Shown one piece after another: positions 34,535 to 42,778 of a DNA stretch of 64,000 nt (positions are counted from its first letter, which is position 1; each line of letters opens with the position of its first letter). The stretch covers positions 124,001 to 188,000 of the forward strand of contig NZ_JABRWP010000006.1 in NCBI RefSeq assembly GCF_013249045.1, given 5' to 3'. This stretch comes from Winogradskyella eckloniae. Lineage in GTDB: Bacteria > Bacteroidota > Bacteroidia > Flavobacteriales > Flavobacteriaceae. The notes beneath the pieces are model-generated. The model had not been told where the DNA came from, made no database searches, and worked only from the letters and a program-made list of their open reading frames with translations. Both the position numbers and the translations under genes were made by a program.

Positions 34535-35431
34535 ATGAGAAATCTGGTTATAAAAACAATATGTATTCTATTTACAGTGAACTGCACATTTGCGCAAGCT
34601 TGGATGACCAATTTGGACATTGCAAAAAGTATGGCATCGGTAGAAAACAAAATGATTTTGATGGTTTGGGAGGAGACATCAAAATTTCAATACCCTGTTT
34701 TTGTGAACGATGAAGAAGGTAATTTAATGCTAATTAATAACCTATTTGAAGATGAATACATAAGTCCTTTAATATGGAAAAATTTTGTGCCTGTTATAGT
34801 GAGCGAATATCAATATGCAGATTTGTATCATGAAATTAAGGGCAAAAGAAGTCAAGCCTATATAGATAAATTTAATGATGATACGATAAAGATTTTAGAT
34901 GTTAATGGTAATATTTTAAATGTTAACGGCAACCCAGAAGACTACGAGAATATATCGGTGTTTATTAAGAATTATGCATTAAATACAGAATTTATTTCTC
35001 TAGAATTAAAAGGGTATCGTCAAAAAAAGGATTTCTATTCTGCTTATTATTTAGCTTCAAAATATTTAGACTTTTCTCTGTTTTTGAATGCCAATGTGAG
35101 GCGTGATGTAATAAGGTTGTCAGAGATTTACTTAGACGAAGCTAATTTGTTTTTACAAAGTGAAGGCGATAAAAAAGGATTGTCTCAACGCTTAGAACTT
35201 TTAAGAATTAAATACGGCTTAATTAAAAAACGACCGAAAAAAGTTTTAAGGCAGTTAAAACGCCTAGAACCAGAAACGATAGAAAAATCTAATGAAGGCT
35301 TTTTTGCATTTTTGTATTATACAACATATACAATTTTAGAGGATAAAACCAATGCCGAGGAATGGAAATCTAAGATTTCTTCAGTAAATTTGAAGAAAGC
35401 ACAACAGATTATAAATTTAAATAATAACTAA
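34535..35431 (+). CDS. exported thioredoxin-like protein of unknown function
   Basis: 298 residues with a signal peptide (IKTICILFTVNCTFAQA, cleavage after about residue 21). The next 110 residues look like a thioredoxin fold (KMILMVWEE, YADLYHEI, IKILDVNGNILNVNG) but no CxxC motif is present, so no disulfide chemistry is expected. The C-terminal 150 residues are helical (YSAYYLASKYLDFSLFLNANV). No named family recognised. The stop is directly followed by the TTG start of the sterol-desaturase-family gene, so both are likely on one transcript with the next gene. Confidence 0.65.
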   Translation: MRNLVIKTICILFTVNCTFAQAWMTNLDIAKSMASVENKMILMVWEETSKFQYPVFVNDEEGNLMLINNLFEDEYISPLIWKNFVPVIVSEYQYADLYHEIKGKRSQAYIDKFNDDTIKILDVNGNILNVNGNPEDYENISVFIKNYALNTEFISLELKGYRQKKDFYSAYYLASKYLDFSLFLNANVRRDVIRLSEIYLDEANLFLQSEGDKKGLSQRLELLRIKYGLIKKRPKKVLRQLKRLEPETIEKSNEGFFAFLYYTTYTILEDKTNAEEWKSKISSVNLKKAQQIINLNNN

Positions 35432-36274
35432 TTGAAGAACATTATTGATTATTTTGAAACCATTCCTTCGTTACACAGAAGTCTTATACTTATTGGTGGA
35501 CTAACATTTTTTTGGTTGCTAGAAAGTGGCTTGCCGTTGTTTAAATTTAAGTATAAGAAATGGAAGCATGCGCTACCAAACTTATTTTTTACACTGACCA
35601 CAATCATTATCAATTTTGCATTAGCATTTTTACTTTTAGGTTCTGCAGATTGGGTCGTTGCAAACGATTTTGGTGTTATTAATTGGTTACCACAAATGCC
35701 GCTATGGTTGTATGCTTTGCTAGGTATTTTATTACTTGATTTTTTTGGTGCGTATTTGGCACATTATGTAGAGCACAAAGTAAAACCACTATGGATGGTG
35801 CATTTGGTACATCATACAGATCATAAGGTAGATACAACTACGGCTAATAGACATCATCCTGTAGAAAGCCTAATAAGATTTGCTTTTACTTTATTTGGTG
35901 TTTTTGCCGTTGGTACACCAATTGCATTAGTAATGCTTTATCAAGCAATGTCTTTAATATTTACACAATTTACACATGCCAATATAAAATTACCTAAAGG
36001 TGTAGATAAAGTATTAAGCTATGTTATAATTTCGCCAGATATGCATAAAACGCATCATCATTATAGGCTACCATATACAGACTCTAATTATGGAAATATT
36101 TTTAGTATTTGGGATCGTATTTTTGGAACCTATATGTACATGGATCGTGAAAAGTTAATTTATGGTGTAGATGTTTTTCCAGATGAAGTTAAAAACAGCA
36201 ATATAAAAGAACTGCTAAAGCAGCCATTTCAAAACTATGAAAAGCCAACACTTTCGGCAGATACTGAAAATTAA
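35432..36274 (+). CDS. sterol desaturase / fatty acid hydroxylase family protein
   Basis: 280 residues, TTG start immediately after the previous stop. Four or five membrane helices and the His clusters of non-heme di-iron hydroxylases: HYVEHK (about residue 112), HLVHHTDH, NRHHPVE and the last HKTHHHYRLPYTD. Such integral membrane enzymes hydroxylate or desaturate lipids such as fatty acids, sterols or carotenoids. Substrate not determined. The 3' end overlaps the glycerophosphodiesterase gene by 38 bases, suggesting translational coupling and possibly a lipid-related operon. Confidence 0.88.
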   Translation: MKNIIDYFETIPSLHRSLILIGGLTFFWLLESGLPLFKFKYKKWKHALPNLFFTLTTIIINFALAFLLLGSADWVVANDFGVINWLPQMPLWLYALLGILLLDFFGAYLAHYVEHKVKPLWMVHLVHHTDHKVDTTTANRHHPVESLIRFAFTLFGVFAVGTPIALVMLYQAMSLIFTQFTHANIKLPKGVDKVLSYVIISPDMHKTHHHYRLPYTDSNYGNIFSIWDRIFGTYMYMDREKLIYGVDVFPDEVKNSNIKELLKQPFQNYEKPTLSADTEN

Positions 36275-37139
36275 ATTATTATTATGGTTGATATTGTGTT
36301 GTATGCGTTGTAATGAAAACAAAAGGCAAATAGACATTCAGGGACACAGAGGCTGTAGAGGTTTAATGCCAGAAAACACGTTACCTGCGTTTGAAAAAGC
36401 GATAGATTTAGGCGTGAATACTTTAGAATTAGATATTGTTATTTCCAAAGATAACAAAGTCGTAGTGTCACATGAGCCTTTTATGAATCCTGTGATTTGT
36501 TTAGACGCTGTAGGAAATGAAATTCCGGAAGCTTTGGAAAAACATTATAATTTATACGACATGAATTATAATGAAATTAAACAGTTTGATTGTGGTTTAA
36601 AATTTCATCCGTCGTATCCAAAACAAGAAAAACTAAAAACTTATAAGCCATTACTATCTGACGTTTTTGAACTGGTAAAGCAAAAAAAATCTAATGTTAC
36701 TTTTAATATTGAGATAAAATCAGAGAAGGCCTATTATAACATTTTTACGCCACAACCAGATCGGTATGTAAAATTGGTTTTAGATGAGATTACTAAGCAT
36801 CAAGTAGAATCTCTAGTTGTTCTTCAGTCATTTGATGTGCGAATTTTAAGAGAAATTATAAAACAATCTCCAGAAACAGTCATCGCTTTATTGGTGGAAG
36901 AAGACGAAGATATTTGTGGGAAAATTTCCATGTTAGATAGTGAAAAAATGCCCAATATCGTAAGCCCTTATTACAAACTATTAGACGCAACTATTGTAAG
37001 AAATTTAAAAGCAGAAAATTTTAAAGTGGTTCCTTGGACGGTAAATGAAACACAAGACATGAAGGCATTAATCGCTTGGGATGTTGATGGGATTATTAGT
37101 GATTATCCAGATCGGTTAATTAAGGTGTTGCAAGAATAG
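36237..37139 (+). CDS. glycerophosphodiester phosphodiesterase (GDPD) lipoprotein
   Basis: 300 residues. A short basic then hydrophobic start (LLLWLILCCMRC) looks like a lipoprotein signal. The GDPD TIM barrel is shown by IQGHRGCRGLMPENTLPAF (catalytic His and Arg), TLELDIVISKDNKVVVSHEP (metal Glu/Asp and second His), FNIEIKSE and VVPWTVNETQDMKAL with WDVDGIISDYPD at the end. The enzyme cleaves glycerophosphodiesters to glycerol-3-phosphate and an alcohol. The ATG at 36237 lies inside the previous gene in another frame, and no better later start keeps the signal peptide. Confidence 0.9.
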   Translation: MKSQHFRQILKIKLLLWLILCCMRCNENKRQIDIQGHRGCRGLMPENTLPAFEKAIDLGVNTLELDIVISKDNKVVVSHEPFMNPVICLDAVGNEIPEALEKHYNLYDMNYNEIKQFDCGLKFHPSYPKQEKLKTYKPLLSDVFELVKQKKSNVTFNIEIKSEKAYYNIFTPQPDRYVKLVLDEITKHQVESLVVLQSFDVRILREIIKQSPETVIALLVEEDEDICGKISMLDSEKMPNIVSPYYKLLDATIVRNLKAENFKVVPWTVNETQDMKALIAWDVDGIISDYPDRLIKVLQE

Positions 37140-37277
37140 TACCTATAAAAAACATAAAACACAGCACTTCTTCTCCTTTTTATGCAGTTCATAGGCTTTT
37201 TAGGTCTATAAATATTAATAATTCTTAGGTTTAAGACAGAGGGAATTTATTTTTATGGTGTTATCACAGGTATTGTG

Positions 37278-37487
37278 ATGCTAATTATATTTATTTTGAA
37301 AAACTTTATACGCATTTTCCTCATTTTAATTCTAGCAAGTCTGCTAGGTTTTACTTTACAAAATCACGAAAATTCTAAGCTTAAAAAAGACACGAATAGT
37401 AAAGACACGAATAGTCGTGCTGCAGAACTAATTGACGATCCTATACTTTACAAGGATCATCGCAACAATTCATCAATTGTAGATTAA
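37278..37487 (+). CDS. possible small membrane-anchored protein
   Basis: 69 residues from the ATG at 37278 (a GTG one codon earlier is also in frame). One hydrophobic segment (FIRIFLILILASLLGFTL) then a polar tail with a short internal repeat KDTNSKDTNS. No family recognised. It is the only candidate gene in the 333-base gap 37140-37472 and overlaps the end of the convergent NamZ-like gene by 15 bases. An inverted repeat, ATCACA-GGTAT-TGTGAT (37263-37279), covers its start codon. The rest of this gap shows nothing else that I can support. Confidence 0.35.
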   Translation: MLIIFILKNFIRIFLILILASLLGFTLQNHENSKLKKDTNSKDTNSRAAELIDDPILYKDHRNNSSIVD

Positions 37488-38819
37488 GTATAATCGACGC
37501 CTTTTTTTGTACGCTTCTAGGTCTTTTTTCCAAGTAGCTTTTATGGCTTCTTCAGTTAAGCCAGATTCAATTTGTTGCTGTAATAATGAAGTGCCAGCAT
37601 GTGTCGTGAAATTTGAAGTATTAAAAAATTTAGATTTGTCTGTAGCGTGATGATACGCATCAATGATATATTTAAGACTAAAAGAGCGTTCTGCTTTAAT
37701 TGTAGACAAATCCACACCATAACAAATTTTGTTTTGATGTTTTGGGTATTTAGAGCCAAAATTTGAAACAGGCGTATAAGAGAAAGGATAATGATTTTTA
37801 TCTAAAAATGGCGCACCATACCTTTGAAATTGATATTCAGTACCTCGACCAGCATTTATGTTAGTACCTTCAAATAATCCCAAACTAGGATATAATCGAA
37901 TAGATTGGTCATTAGGTAAATTAGGAGAAGGTCTTATAGGCAACTTATAAGAACGAGAATGACTGTAGTTTTTTAATTCTACAACAGTAATATCGCATTT
38001 GATACCATGGTTTAACCAAGCTTCGCCATTGATCATTTTGGCATATTCGCCAATGGTCATACCATGAACGAGAGGAATAGGATGCATTCCTAAAAAGCTA
38101 CTGTGCTTTTTTTCTAAAACGGGACCATCAATATAATTACCATTTGGATTTGGTCTATCTAATATTAATAAAGGAATATCATTTTCAGCACAGGCTTCCA
38201 TTACATAATGTAAGGTTGAAATATACGTGTAAAAGCGTACACCAACATCTTGAATGTCAAAAACCATAAGATCGATATCTTTTAAATGCGCTTTTGTTGG
38301 TTTTTTATATTTACCATGTAATGATATAATAGGAAGATTAGTTTTGGTATCAACACCATCTTTTACTAATTCACCTGCATCTGCTGTGCCTCTAAACCCG
38401 TGTTCTGGAGAAAATACCTTTTTAATATTAATCTGGTGTTTTAGTAACGAATCTACTAAGTGAATATAAAGTCTGGCCGAATGAATGGTTTCTAATGCTC
38501 TAGGTGTAACATCGATAACACTGGTTAAATTGGCTACAATCCCAATGCGCTTATTCTTTAATAAATCAATATACTGTTCGGTTCTATTCGCGCCAACAAT
38601 AATTGGTTGGTTTTGAGTCGCTATTGTTTGGCTATGCGTTGGTGCAATAGACACAGAATCAGTGACATTCAATACACTAGACGTAGCTTTGCCATCCGAA
38701 ATGTTTTCATTACCAGTCCCGACCTCAGTCTTCATTCTGTTTCCACAAGAAAACGTAAAGAGGAAAATCCCAATAATTATCGAGAATAAAACTGTATTTT
38801 TGACAACCTTTAAAAGCAT
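37473..38819 (-). CDS. namZ: exo-beta-N-acetylmuramidase NamZ family (DUF1343) lipoprotein
   Basis: 448 residues. Signal peptide with lipobox FTFSC (Cys at about residue 25), then a Ser/Thr-rich linker, then the DUF1343 domain: KRIGIVANLTSV, KVFSPEHGFRGTADAGE, VFDIQDVGVRFYTYISTLHYVME, LDRPNPNGNYIDGPVLE, LVHGMTIGEYAKMING and RPSPNLPNDQSIRLYPSLGLFEGTN type segments. The founding member from Tannerella forsythia removes MurNAc from peptidoglycan fragments from the non-reducing end, so this one likely acts in murein recycling in the periplasm. Divergent from the LolC/E-like gene with 9 bases between start codons. Confidence 0.85.
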   Translation of the reverse strand: MLLKVVKNTVLFSIIIGIFLFTFSCGNRMKTEVGTGNENISDGKATSSVLNVTDSVSIAPTHSQTIATQNQPIIVGANRTEQYIDLLKNKRIGIVANLTSVIDVTPRALETIHSARLYIHLVDSLLKHQINIKKVFSPEHGFRGTADAGELVKDGVDTKTNLPIISLHGKYKKPTKAHLKDIDLMVFDIQDVGVRFYTYISTLHYVMEACAENDIPLLILDRPNPNGNYIDGPVLEKKHSSFLGMHPIPLVHGMTIGEYAKMINGEAWLNHGIKCDITVVELKNYSHSRSYKLPIRPSPNLPNDQSIRLYPSLGLFEGTNINAGRGTEYQFQRYGAPFLDKNHYPFSYTPVSNFGSKYPKHQNKICYGVDLSTIKAERSFSLKYIIDAYHHATDKSKFFNTSNFTTHAGTSLLQQQIESGLTEEAIKATWKKDLEAYKKRRRLYLIYN

Positions 38820-38823
38820 ATAG

Positions 38824-38831
38824 TAGGTTTG
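38824..38831 (+). promoter_or_regulatory. -7-like element overlapping the LolC/E-type TTG start
   Basis: TAGGTTTG matches TAnnTTTG but includes the TTG start codon at 38829-38831. It may be chance; the gap to the divergent gene is only 9 bases, so any promoter for this gene must lie inside the neighbour. Confidence 0.25.
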
Positions 38832-40061
38832 AATTTCGAGTTATTTATAGCTAAACGTATAATTGGCAATAAAACGTATAAAAGTAGTGTTTCGGCACCA
38901 ATTATTAAAATTGGTATCGCAGCAATTGCTATTGGTATTATTGTAATGCTCATTGCCATAGCAACAGGCTTAGGTTTACAGCAAAAAATTAGAGACAAAG
39001 TTGTAGCGTTTAATGGACATATAGAAATTACTAATTATGACACCAATGCTTCAGATGAGTCACAAGTGCCTATTTCCATAGATCAAGATTTTTATCCTAA
39101 CTTTAATAGTGTTGAAGGCGTTAATCATGTCCAAGCTGTAGCAACAAAATTTGCGATTATTAGGACCAAAACAGATTTTGAAGGCGTAGTCGTAAAAGGT
39201 GTAGGAGCCGATTATAATTGGGACTATTTCGAAGAATTTTTAGTAGAAGGACAACTTCCAGATTATACACAAAAACGAAATGAAGATGTGCTTATTTCTT
39301 CGTATTTAGCAAATAGATTAAACTTTAAAGTTGGTGATAAATTTCAAACGCTTTTTGCAGAACAAGAAGATAAATTACCGAGAATAATGAATTTGAAAAT
39401 TGTAGGTATTTACAACTCAGGTTTTCAAGAGCTCGATGAGAAATTTCTTCTTGCAGATTTAAGACATATTCAGCGATTGAATAAATGGAAATCAGATCAA
39501 ATAGGAAATTTTGAGGTTTTTATAGATGATTTTTCTGAAATAGATACTATTAGCCAACAGGTTTATAAAAATACAGACTCTCATTTAAATGCTATTTCAA
39601 TTACTCAAAAATTTTACACCATTTTTGAATGGATTAAAATATTTGATAAAAATACCTACGGCATTATAGCTATAATGATAATCGTAGCTGGTATTAATAT
39701 GATTACAGCGTTATTAGTGTTGATATTAGAACGCACTCAAATGATAGGCATATTAAAAGCATTGGGAAGCTCTAATTGGACTATAAGAAAAATATTTTTG
39801 TATAACGCGTCTTACTTAATTGGTTTAGGTTTGTTTTGGGGCAACCTCATTGGCTTAGGCTTGCTATTTGCTCAAAAATATTTGAAGCTTTTTCCTCTAA
39901 ATCCTGATACCTATTATGTGAGTACTGCACCTGTTTATATCAGTTGGGATTATGTACTGTTGCTCAATATAGGTACATTTTTAGCGTGTTTGTTAATGTT
40001 GCTAATTCCTTCTGTAATTATTTCTAAAATATCACCAGTGAAGGCGATGAGATTCGATTAA
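38829..40061 (+). CDS. FtsX-like ABC permease, LolC/LolE type
   Basis: 410 residues, TTG start at 38829 reading MNFELFIAKRIIGNKTYKSS, which matches the usual start of the family. One membrane helix near residues 25-50, a large periplasmic domain (about 50-270), then three helices from residue 275 on (TYGIIAIMIIVAGINMITALLVLILERTQMIGILKALG is the FtsX-domain signature) and the C-terminal ISPVKAMRFD. LolC/E permeases work with LolD to release lipoproteins from the inner membrane. No LolD gene is adjacent. Start codon and promoter are tightly squeezed against the NamZ gene. Confidence 0.85.
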   Translation: MNFELFIAKRIIGNKTYKSSVSAPIIKIGIAAIAIGIIVMLIAIATGLGLQQKIRDKVVAFNGHIEITNYDTNASDESQVPISIDQDFYPNFNSVEGVNHVQAVATKFAIIRTKTDFEGVVVKGVGADYNWDYFEEFLVEGQLPDYTQKRNEDVLISSYLANRLNFKVGDKFQTLFAEQEDKLPRIMNLKIVGIYNSGFQELDEKFLLADLRHIQRLNKWKSDQIGNFEVFIDDFSEIDTISQQVYKNTDSHLNAISITQKFYTIFEWIKIFDKNTYGIIAIMIIVAGINMITALLVLILERTQMIGILKALGSSNWTIRKIFLYNASYLIGLGLFWGNLIGLGLLFAQKYLKLFPLNPDTYYVSTAPVYISWDYVLLLNIGTFLACLLMLLIPSVIISKISPVKAMRFD

Positions 40062-40065
40062 TATA

Positions 40066-40088
40066 GCGTAATTGCTACGCGCTTTTTT
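40066..40088 (+). terminator. weak terminator after the LolC/E-type gene
   Basis: GCGTA-ATTGC-TACGC, 5-bp stem, followed by GC and seven T residues. Short stem, so only moderate confidence. Confidence 0.5.
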
Positions 40089-40135
40089 TATTTATTGGCA
40101 TAGTTTCGGTTTTAGGTTAGCCAAGATAATATCCA

Positions 40136-40170
40136 ACTTTTAACTATATACTTTTAACTTTTCACTTATT
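40136..40170. repeat. degenerate tandem heptamer repeat, five copies
   Basis: Five consecutive 7-base units each beginning with ACT: ACTTTTA, ACTATAT, ACTTTTA, ACTTTTC, ACTTATT. The last unit runs into the -7 element of the downstream gene, so the array occupies the promoter region. Confidence 0.65.
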
Positions 40171-40174
40171 TTTG
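40167..40174 (+). promoter_or_regulatory. -7 promoter element for the cysteine/cystathionine synthase gene
   Basis: TATTTTTG, full TAnnTTTG match, 19 bases before the ATG at 40194. No clear -33 element; the upstream bases are the heptamer array. Confidence 0.45.
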
Positions 40175-40193
40175 TAACCGCAAAAAAACAAAA

Positions 40194-41174
40194 ATGGACT
40201 ACGTAGATAATATATTAGGTACAATAGGTAATACACCATTAGTTAAAATGAACAAACTGGTTGAGGATTTACCATGCTTAGTACTTGCTAAATACGAAAC
40301 TTTTAATCCAGGAAATTCTGTTAAAGACCGAATGGCTTTGCAGATGATTGAAGATGCTGAGGCTGATGGAAGATTAAAACCAGGAGGCACAATAATAGAA
40401 GGAACTTCTGGTAATACAGGCATGGGATTAGCCTTAGCTGCTATAGTTAAAGGATACAAGTGTATTTTCGTAATGGCAGATAAGCAATCTAAAGAAAAGG
40501 TAGATATTATGCGTGCTGTTGGTGCTGAGGTTATTGTTTGTCCTACAAATGTAGAACCTACAGATCCACGTAGTTATTATTCGGTTTCAAAACGTTTAGG
40601 TGAAGAAACACCAAATGCTTGGTATGTCAATCAATATGACAATCCGAGTAATACAAAAGCACATTACCAAAGTACAGGTCCCGAAATTTGGAAACAAACC
40701 GAAGGTAAAATTACCCACTTCGTTGTAGGTGTTGGCACAGGAGGAACCATTTCTGGTGTTGGTAAATATCTCAAAGAGCAAAACCCAAATATTAAAGTTT
40801 GGGGTGTAGATACTTATGGTTCTGTTTTTAAGAAATATCACGAAACAGGCATTTTCGATGAAAACGAAATATATCCTTATGTCACCGAAGGAATTGGAGA
40901 AGATATATTGCCAAAAAATGTAGACTTTAGTTTAATTGATGGCTTTACCAAAGTAACAGATAAAGATGCATGCGTTTATACACAACGTTTAGCAAAGGAA
41001 GAAGGTATGTTTTTAGGAAATTCTGCAGGTTCTGCTATTAAAGGTGTGTTACAGTTAAAAGAACATTTTAAACCAGACGATGTCGTTGTGGTTTTATTTC
41101 ATGATCATGGAAGCCGCTATGTTGGAAAAATGTTCAATGATGATTGGATGCGTGAGATGGGATACATAGAATAG
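40194..41174 (+). CDS. PLP-dependent cysteine synthase / cystathionine beta-synthase family
   Basis: 326 residues. The PLP Lys is in FNPGNSVKDRMAL (about residue 44); the phosphate loop is TSGNTGMG; GVGTGGTISGVGKYL is the second glycine-rich loop; YVTEGIGEDILPKNVDFSLID and GNSAGSAIKG complete the fold. The EGIGEDILP stretch is closer to the catalytic part of cystathionine beta-synthase than to CysK, but no CBS-domain pair follows. It makes either cysteine from O-acetylserine and sulfide or cystathionine from serine and homocysteine; the sequence alone does not decide. Own promoter and strong terminator make it a single-gene unit. Confidence 0.88.
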   Translation: MDYVDNILGTIGNTPLVKMNKLVEDLPCLVLAKYETFNPGNSVKDRMALQMIEDAEADGRLKPGGTIIEGTSGNTGMGLALAAIVKGYKCIFVMADKQSKEKVDIMRAVGAEVIVCPTNVEPTDPRSYYSVSKRLGEETPNAWYVNQYDNPSNTKAHYQSTGPEIWKQTEGKITHFVVGVGTGGTISGVGKYLKEQNPNIKVWGVDTYGSVFKKYHETGIFDENEIYPYVTEGIGEDILPKNVDFSLIDGFTKVTDKDACVYTQRLAKEEGMFLGNSAGSAIKGVLQLKEHFKPDDVVVVLFHDHGSRYVGKMFNDDWMREMGYIE

Positions 41175-41215
41175 ATTATTCGTGTAACACCCATGAAACT
41201 AAAATATTATAAATA

Positions 41216-41247
41216 AAAATCCTGATTAGTAGTCAGGATTTTTTTAT
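41216..41247 (+). terminator. Rho-independent terminator
   Basis: AAAATCCTGA / TCAGGATTTT, perfect 10-bp stem, loop TTAGTAG, then a run of T. Ends the transcript of the gene at 40194, only about 10 bases before the next start codon. Confidence 0.85.
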
Positions 41248-41255
41248 TTTAGAGC

Positions 41256-42530
41256 ATGCAAGAGGATTTCCTACATTATATCTGGAAACATAAAGCCTTT
41301 GATTCAGCCGTATTAAAAACTACAAAAGAAGAATCAATCCGTATCATTAATTTAGGACAGCATAATCATAATGCAGGTCCAGATTTTTTTAATGCTCAGC
41401 TTCGAATAGCCGATCAACTTTGGGCCGGAAATGTAGAAATACATTTAAAATCTTCAGATTGGTATGTTCATAGTCACGAAACGGATAAGGCCTATGATAA
41501 TGTAATTCTTCACGTCGTTTGGGAGCACGATACTGAAATTTATAGAAAGGACAATTCCGAAATTCCAACTTTAGAACTAAAACACTATGTGGATTTAAGT
41601 CTAATACACAAGTATAGACAACTTATGGAATCTAAATCTTGGATAAATTGTGAATCTAGTTTTTCTGATGTGGATGATTTCTTATTCAATAATTGGCTAG
41701 AACGTTTGTACATCGAAAGGTTAGAACGAAAATCACAAACCATTCATCAATTATTAAAAGAATCTAATAACGATTGGGAAGCAGTAATGTTTAAAATGGT
41801 ATTAAAAAACTTCGGATTAAAAGTGAATGGAGAACCATTTTTTAGTTTAGCCAATTCCATTGACTTTTCAATACTTAGAAAATTACAAAGTGATGTTTTA
41901 GATGTAGAAGCATTATTATTTGGCCAATCGAATTTGTTGAGAGATTCTGGTGTAGAAGAGGTTTACTTTAACGATTTAAAAAAACGTTATGAATTCTTGA
42001 AACAAAAATTCAATCTTACTAACCTTGGTGTATTACCATTGCAATTTTTTAGACTAAGACCACCAAATTTTCCTACTGTTCGTTTATCTCAATTCGCAAA
42101 TTTGTATAGTAAGGAACAAGGTCTGTTTTCTAAAATATTACAACTAAAATCTAAAGATGCTATTTACGAGTTTTTTGATTTGGGTGTAACCGAATTTTGG
42201 CAAACCCATTATACATTTAAGAAGTCTTCAAAATCCTCAAAAAAACTATTAACGAAATCGTTTGTAGATTTACTCATCATAAATACCTTAATTCCTATTC
42301 AGTTTAGTTATGCTAAATCCTTAGGGAAATCGGTAGAAGATGATGTGTTTCAGCTTATTAAAGAATTAAAAATAGAGCATAACAGTGTAGTGTCTAAATT
42401 TTTAGATTTAAAAACAATTGATAAAAATGCACTAAATTCTCAAGCTTTGATTCAATTAAAACAAAATTATTGTGATAAAAATAAGTGTTTACAATGTGCA
42501 ATTGGTAATAGCTTAATCGTTAAAATTTAG
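41256..42530 (+). CDS. DUF2851 family protein
   Basis: 424 residues. Matches DUF2851, a family confined largely to Bacteroidota: MQEDFLHYIWKHKAFD start, NLGQHNHNAGPDFFNAQLRI, WAGNVEIHLKSSDWYVH, NVILHVVWEHD and a C-terminal Cys motif CDKNKCLQCAIG. The N-terminal part with its GPDF and EIH-type acidic residues resembles a PD-(D/E)XK-like nuclease arrangement, but this is my impression and not an established function. Followed closely by a PspC-domain gene and a K+ channel gene, so these three are likely one operon. Confidence 0.85.
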   Translation: MQEDFLHYIWKHKAFDSAVLKTTKEESIRIINLGQHNHNAGPDFFNAQLRIADQLWAGNVEIHLKSSDWYVHSHETDKAYDNVILHVVWEHDTEIYRKDNSEIPTLELKHYVDLSLIHKYRQLMESKSWINCESSFSDVDDFLFNNWLERLYIERLERKSQTIHQLLKESNNDWEAVMFKMVLKNFGLKVNGEPFFSLANSIDFSILRKLQSDVLDVEALLFGQSNLLRDSGVEEVYFNDLKKRYEFLKQKFNLTNLGVLPLQFFRLRPPNFPTVRLSQFANLYSKEQGLFSKILQLKSKDAIYEFFDLGVTEFWQTHYTFKKSSKSSKKLLTKSFVDLLIINTLIPIQFSYAKSLGKSVEDDVFQLIKELKIEHNSVVSKFLDLKTIDKNALNSQALIQLKQNYCDKNKCLQCAIGNSLIVKI

Positions 42531-42544
42531 GTAACTTGCATGTT

Positions 42545-42772
42545 ATGAATAAATCTCACAGTTTATTATTATATTTTCAAAAACGAGGCTATTACGTTTG
42601 TCAGCGTATTGCAGATCGTTTAGGGATTAGAGCAAAAATTGTTAGAACATCATTTATGTATTTAACGTTTGTAACCGTTGGATTTGGTTTTGCCCTATAT
42701 TTGTTTTTAGCATTTTGGATGCGAATAAAAGATATTATTTACACAAAACGCTCTTCGGTTTTCGATTTATAA
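42545..42772 (+). CDS. PspC-domain small membrane protein
   Basis: 75 residues from the ATG at 42545 (an upstream TTG at 42536 adds three residues and is less likely). The PspC-like part is CQRIADRLGIRAKIVRTSFMYLTFVTVGFGFALYLFLAFWM, an amphipathic helix followed by one or two membrane helices. PspC domains take part in envelope-stress sensing in some bacteria. It is sandwiched between DUF2851 and the channel gene with gaps of 14 and 6 bases. A short, stand-alone version of the domain. Confidence 0.75.
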   Translation: MNKSHSLLLYFQKRGYYVCQRIADRLGIRAKIVRTSFMYLTFVTVGFGFALYLFLAFWMRIKDIIYTKRSSVFDL

Positions 42773-42778
42773 TTCACA

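Noticed and set aside
34507-34713. Alternative 68-residue frame overlapping the exported thioredoxin-like gene
   Set aside because: It overlaps the start of the longer gene with a proper signal peptide in another frame and shows no protein-like features.
37263-37279. ATCACA-N5-TGTGAT as a CRP-type binding site
   Set aside because: The half-sites are in the opposite order to the CRP consensus TGTGA-N6-TCACA, so it is only noted as an inverted repeat.
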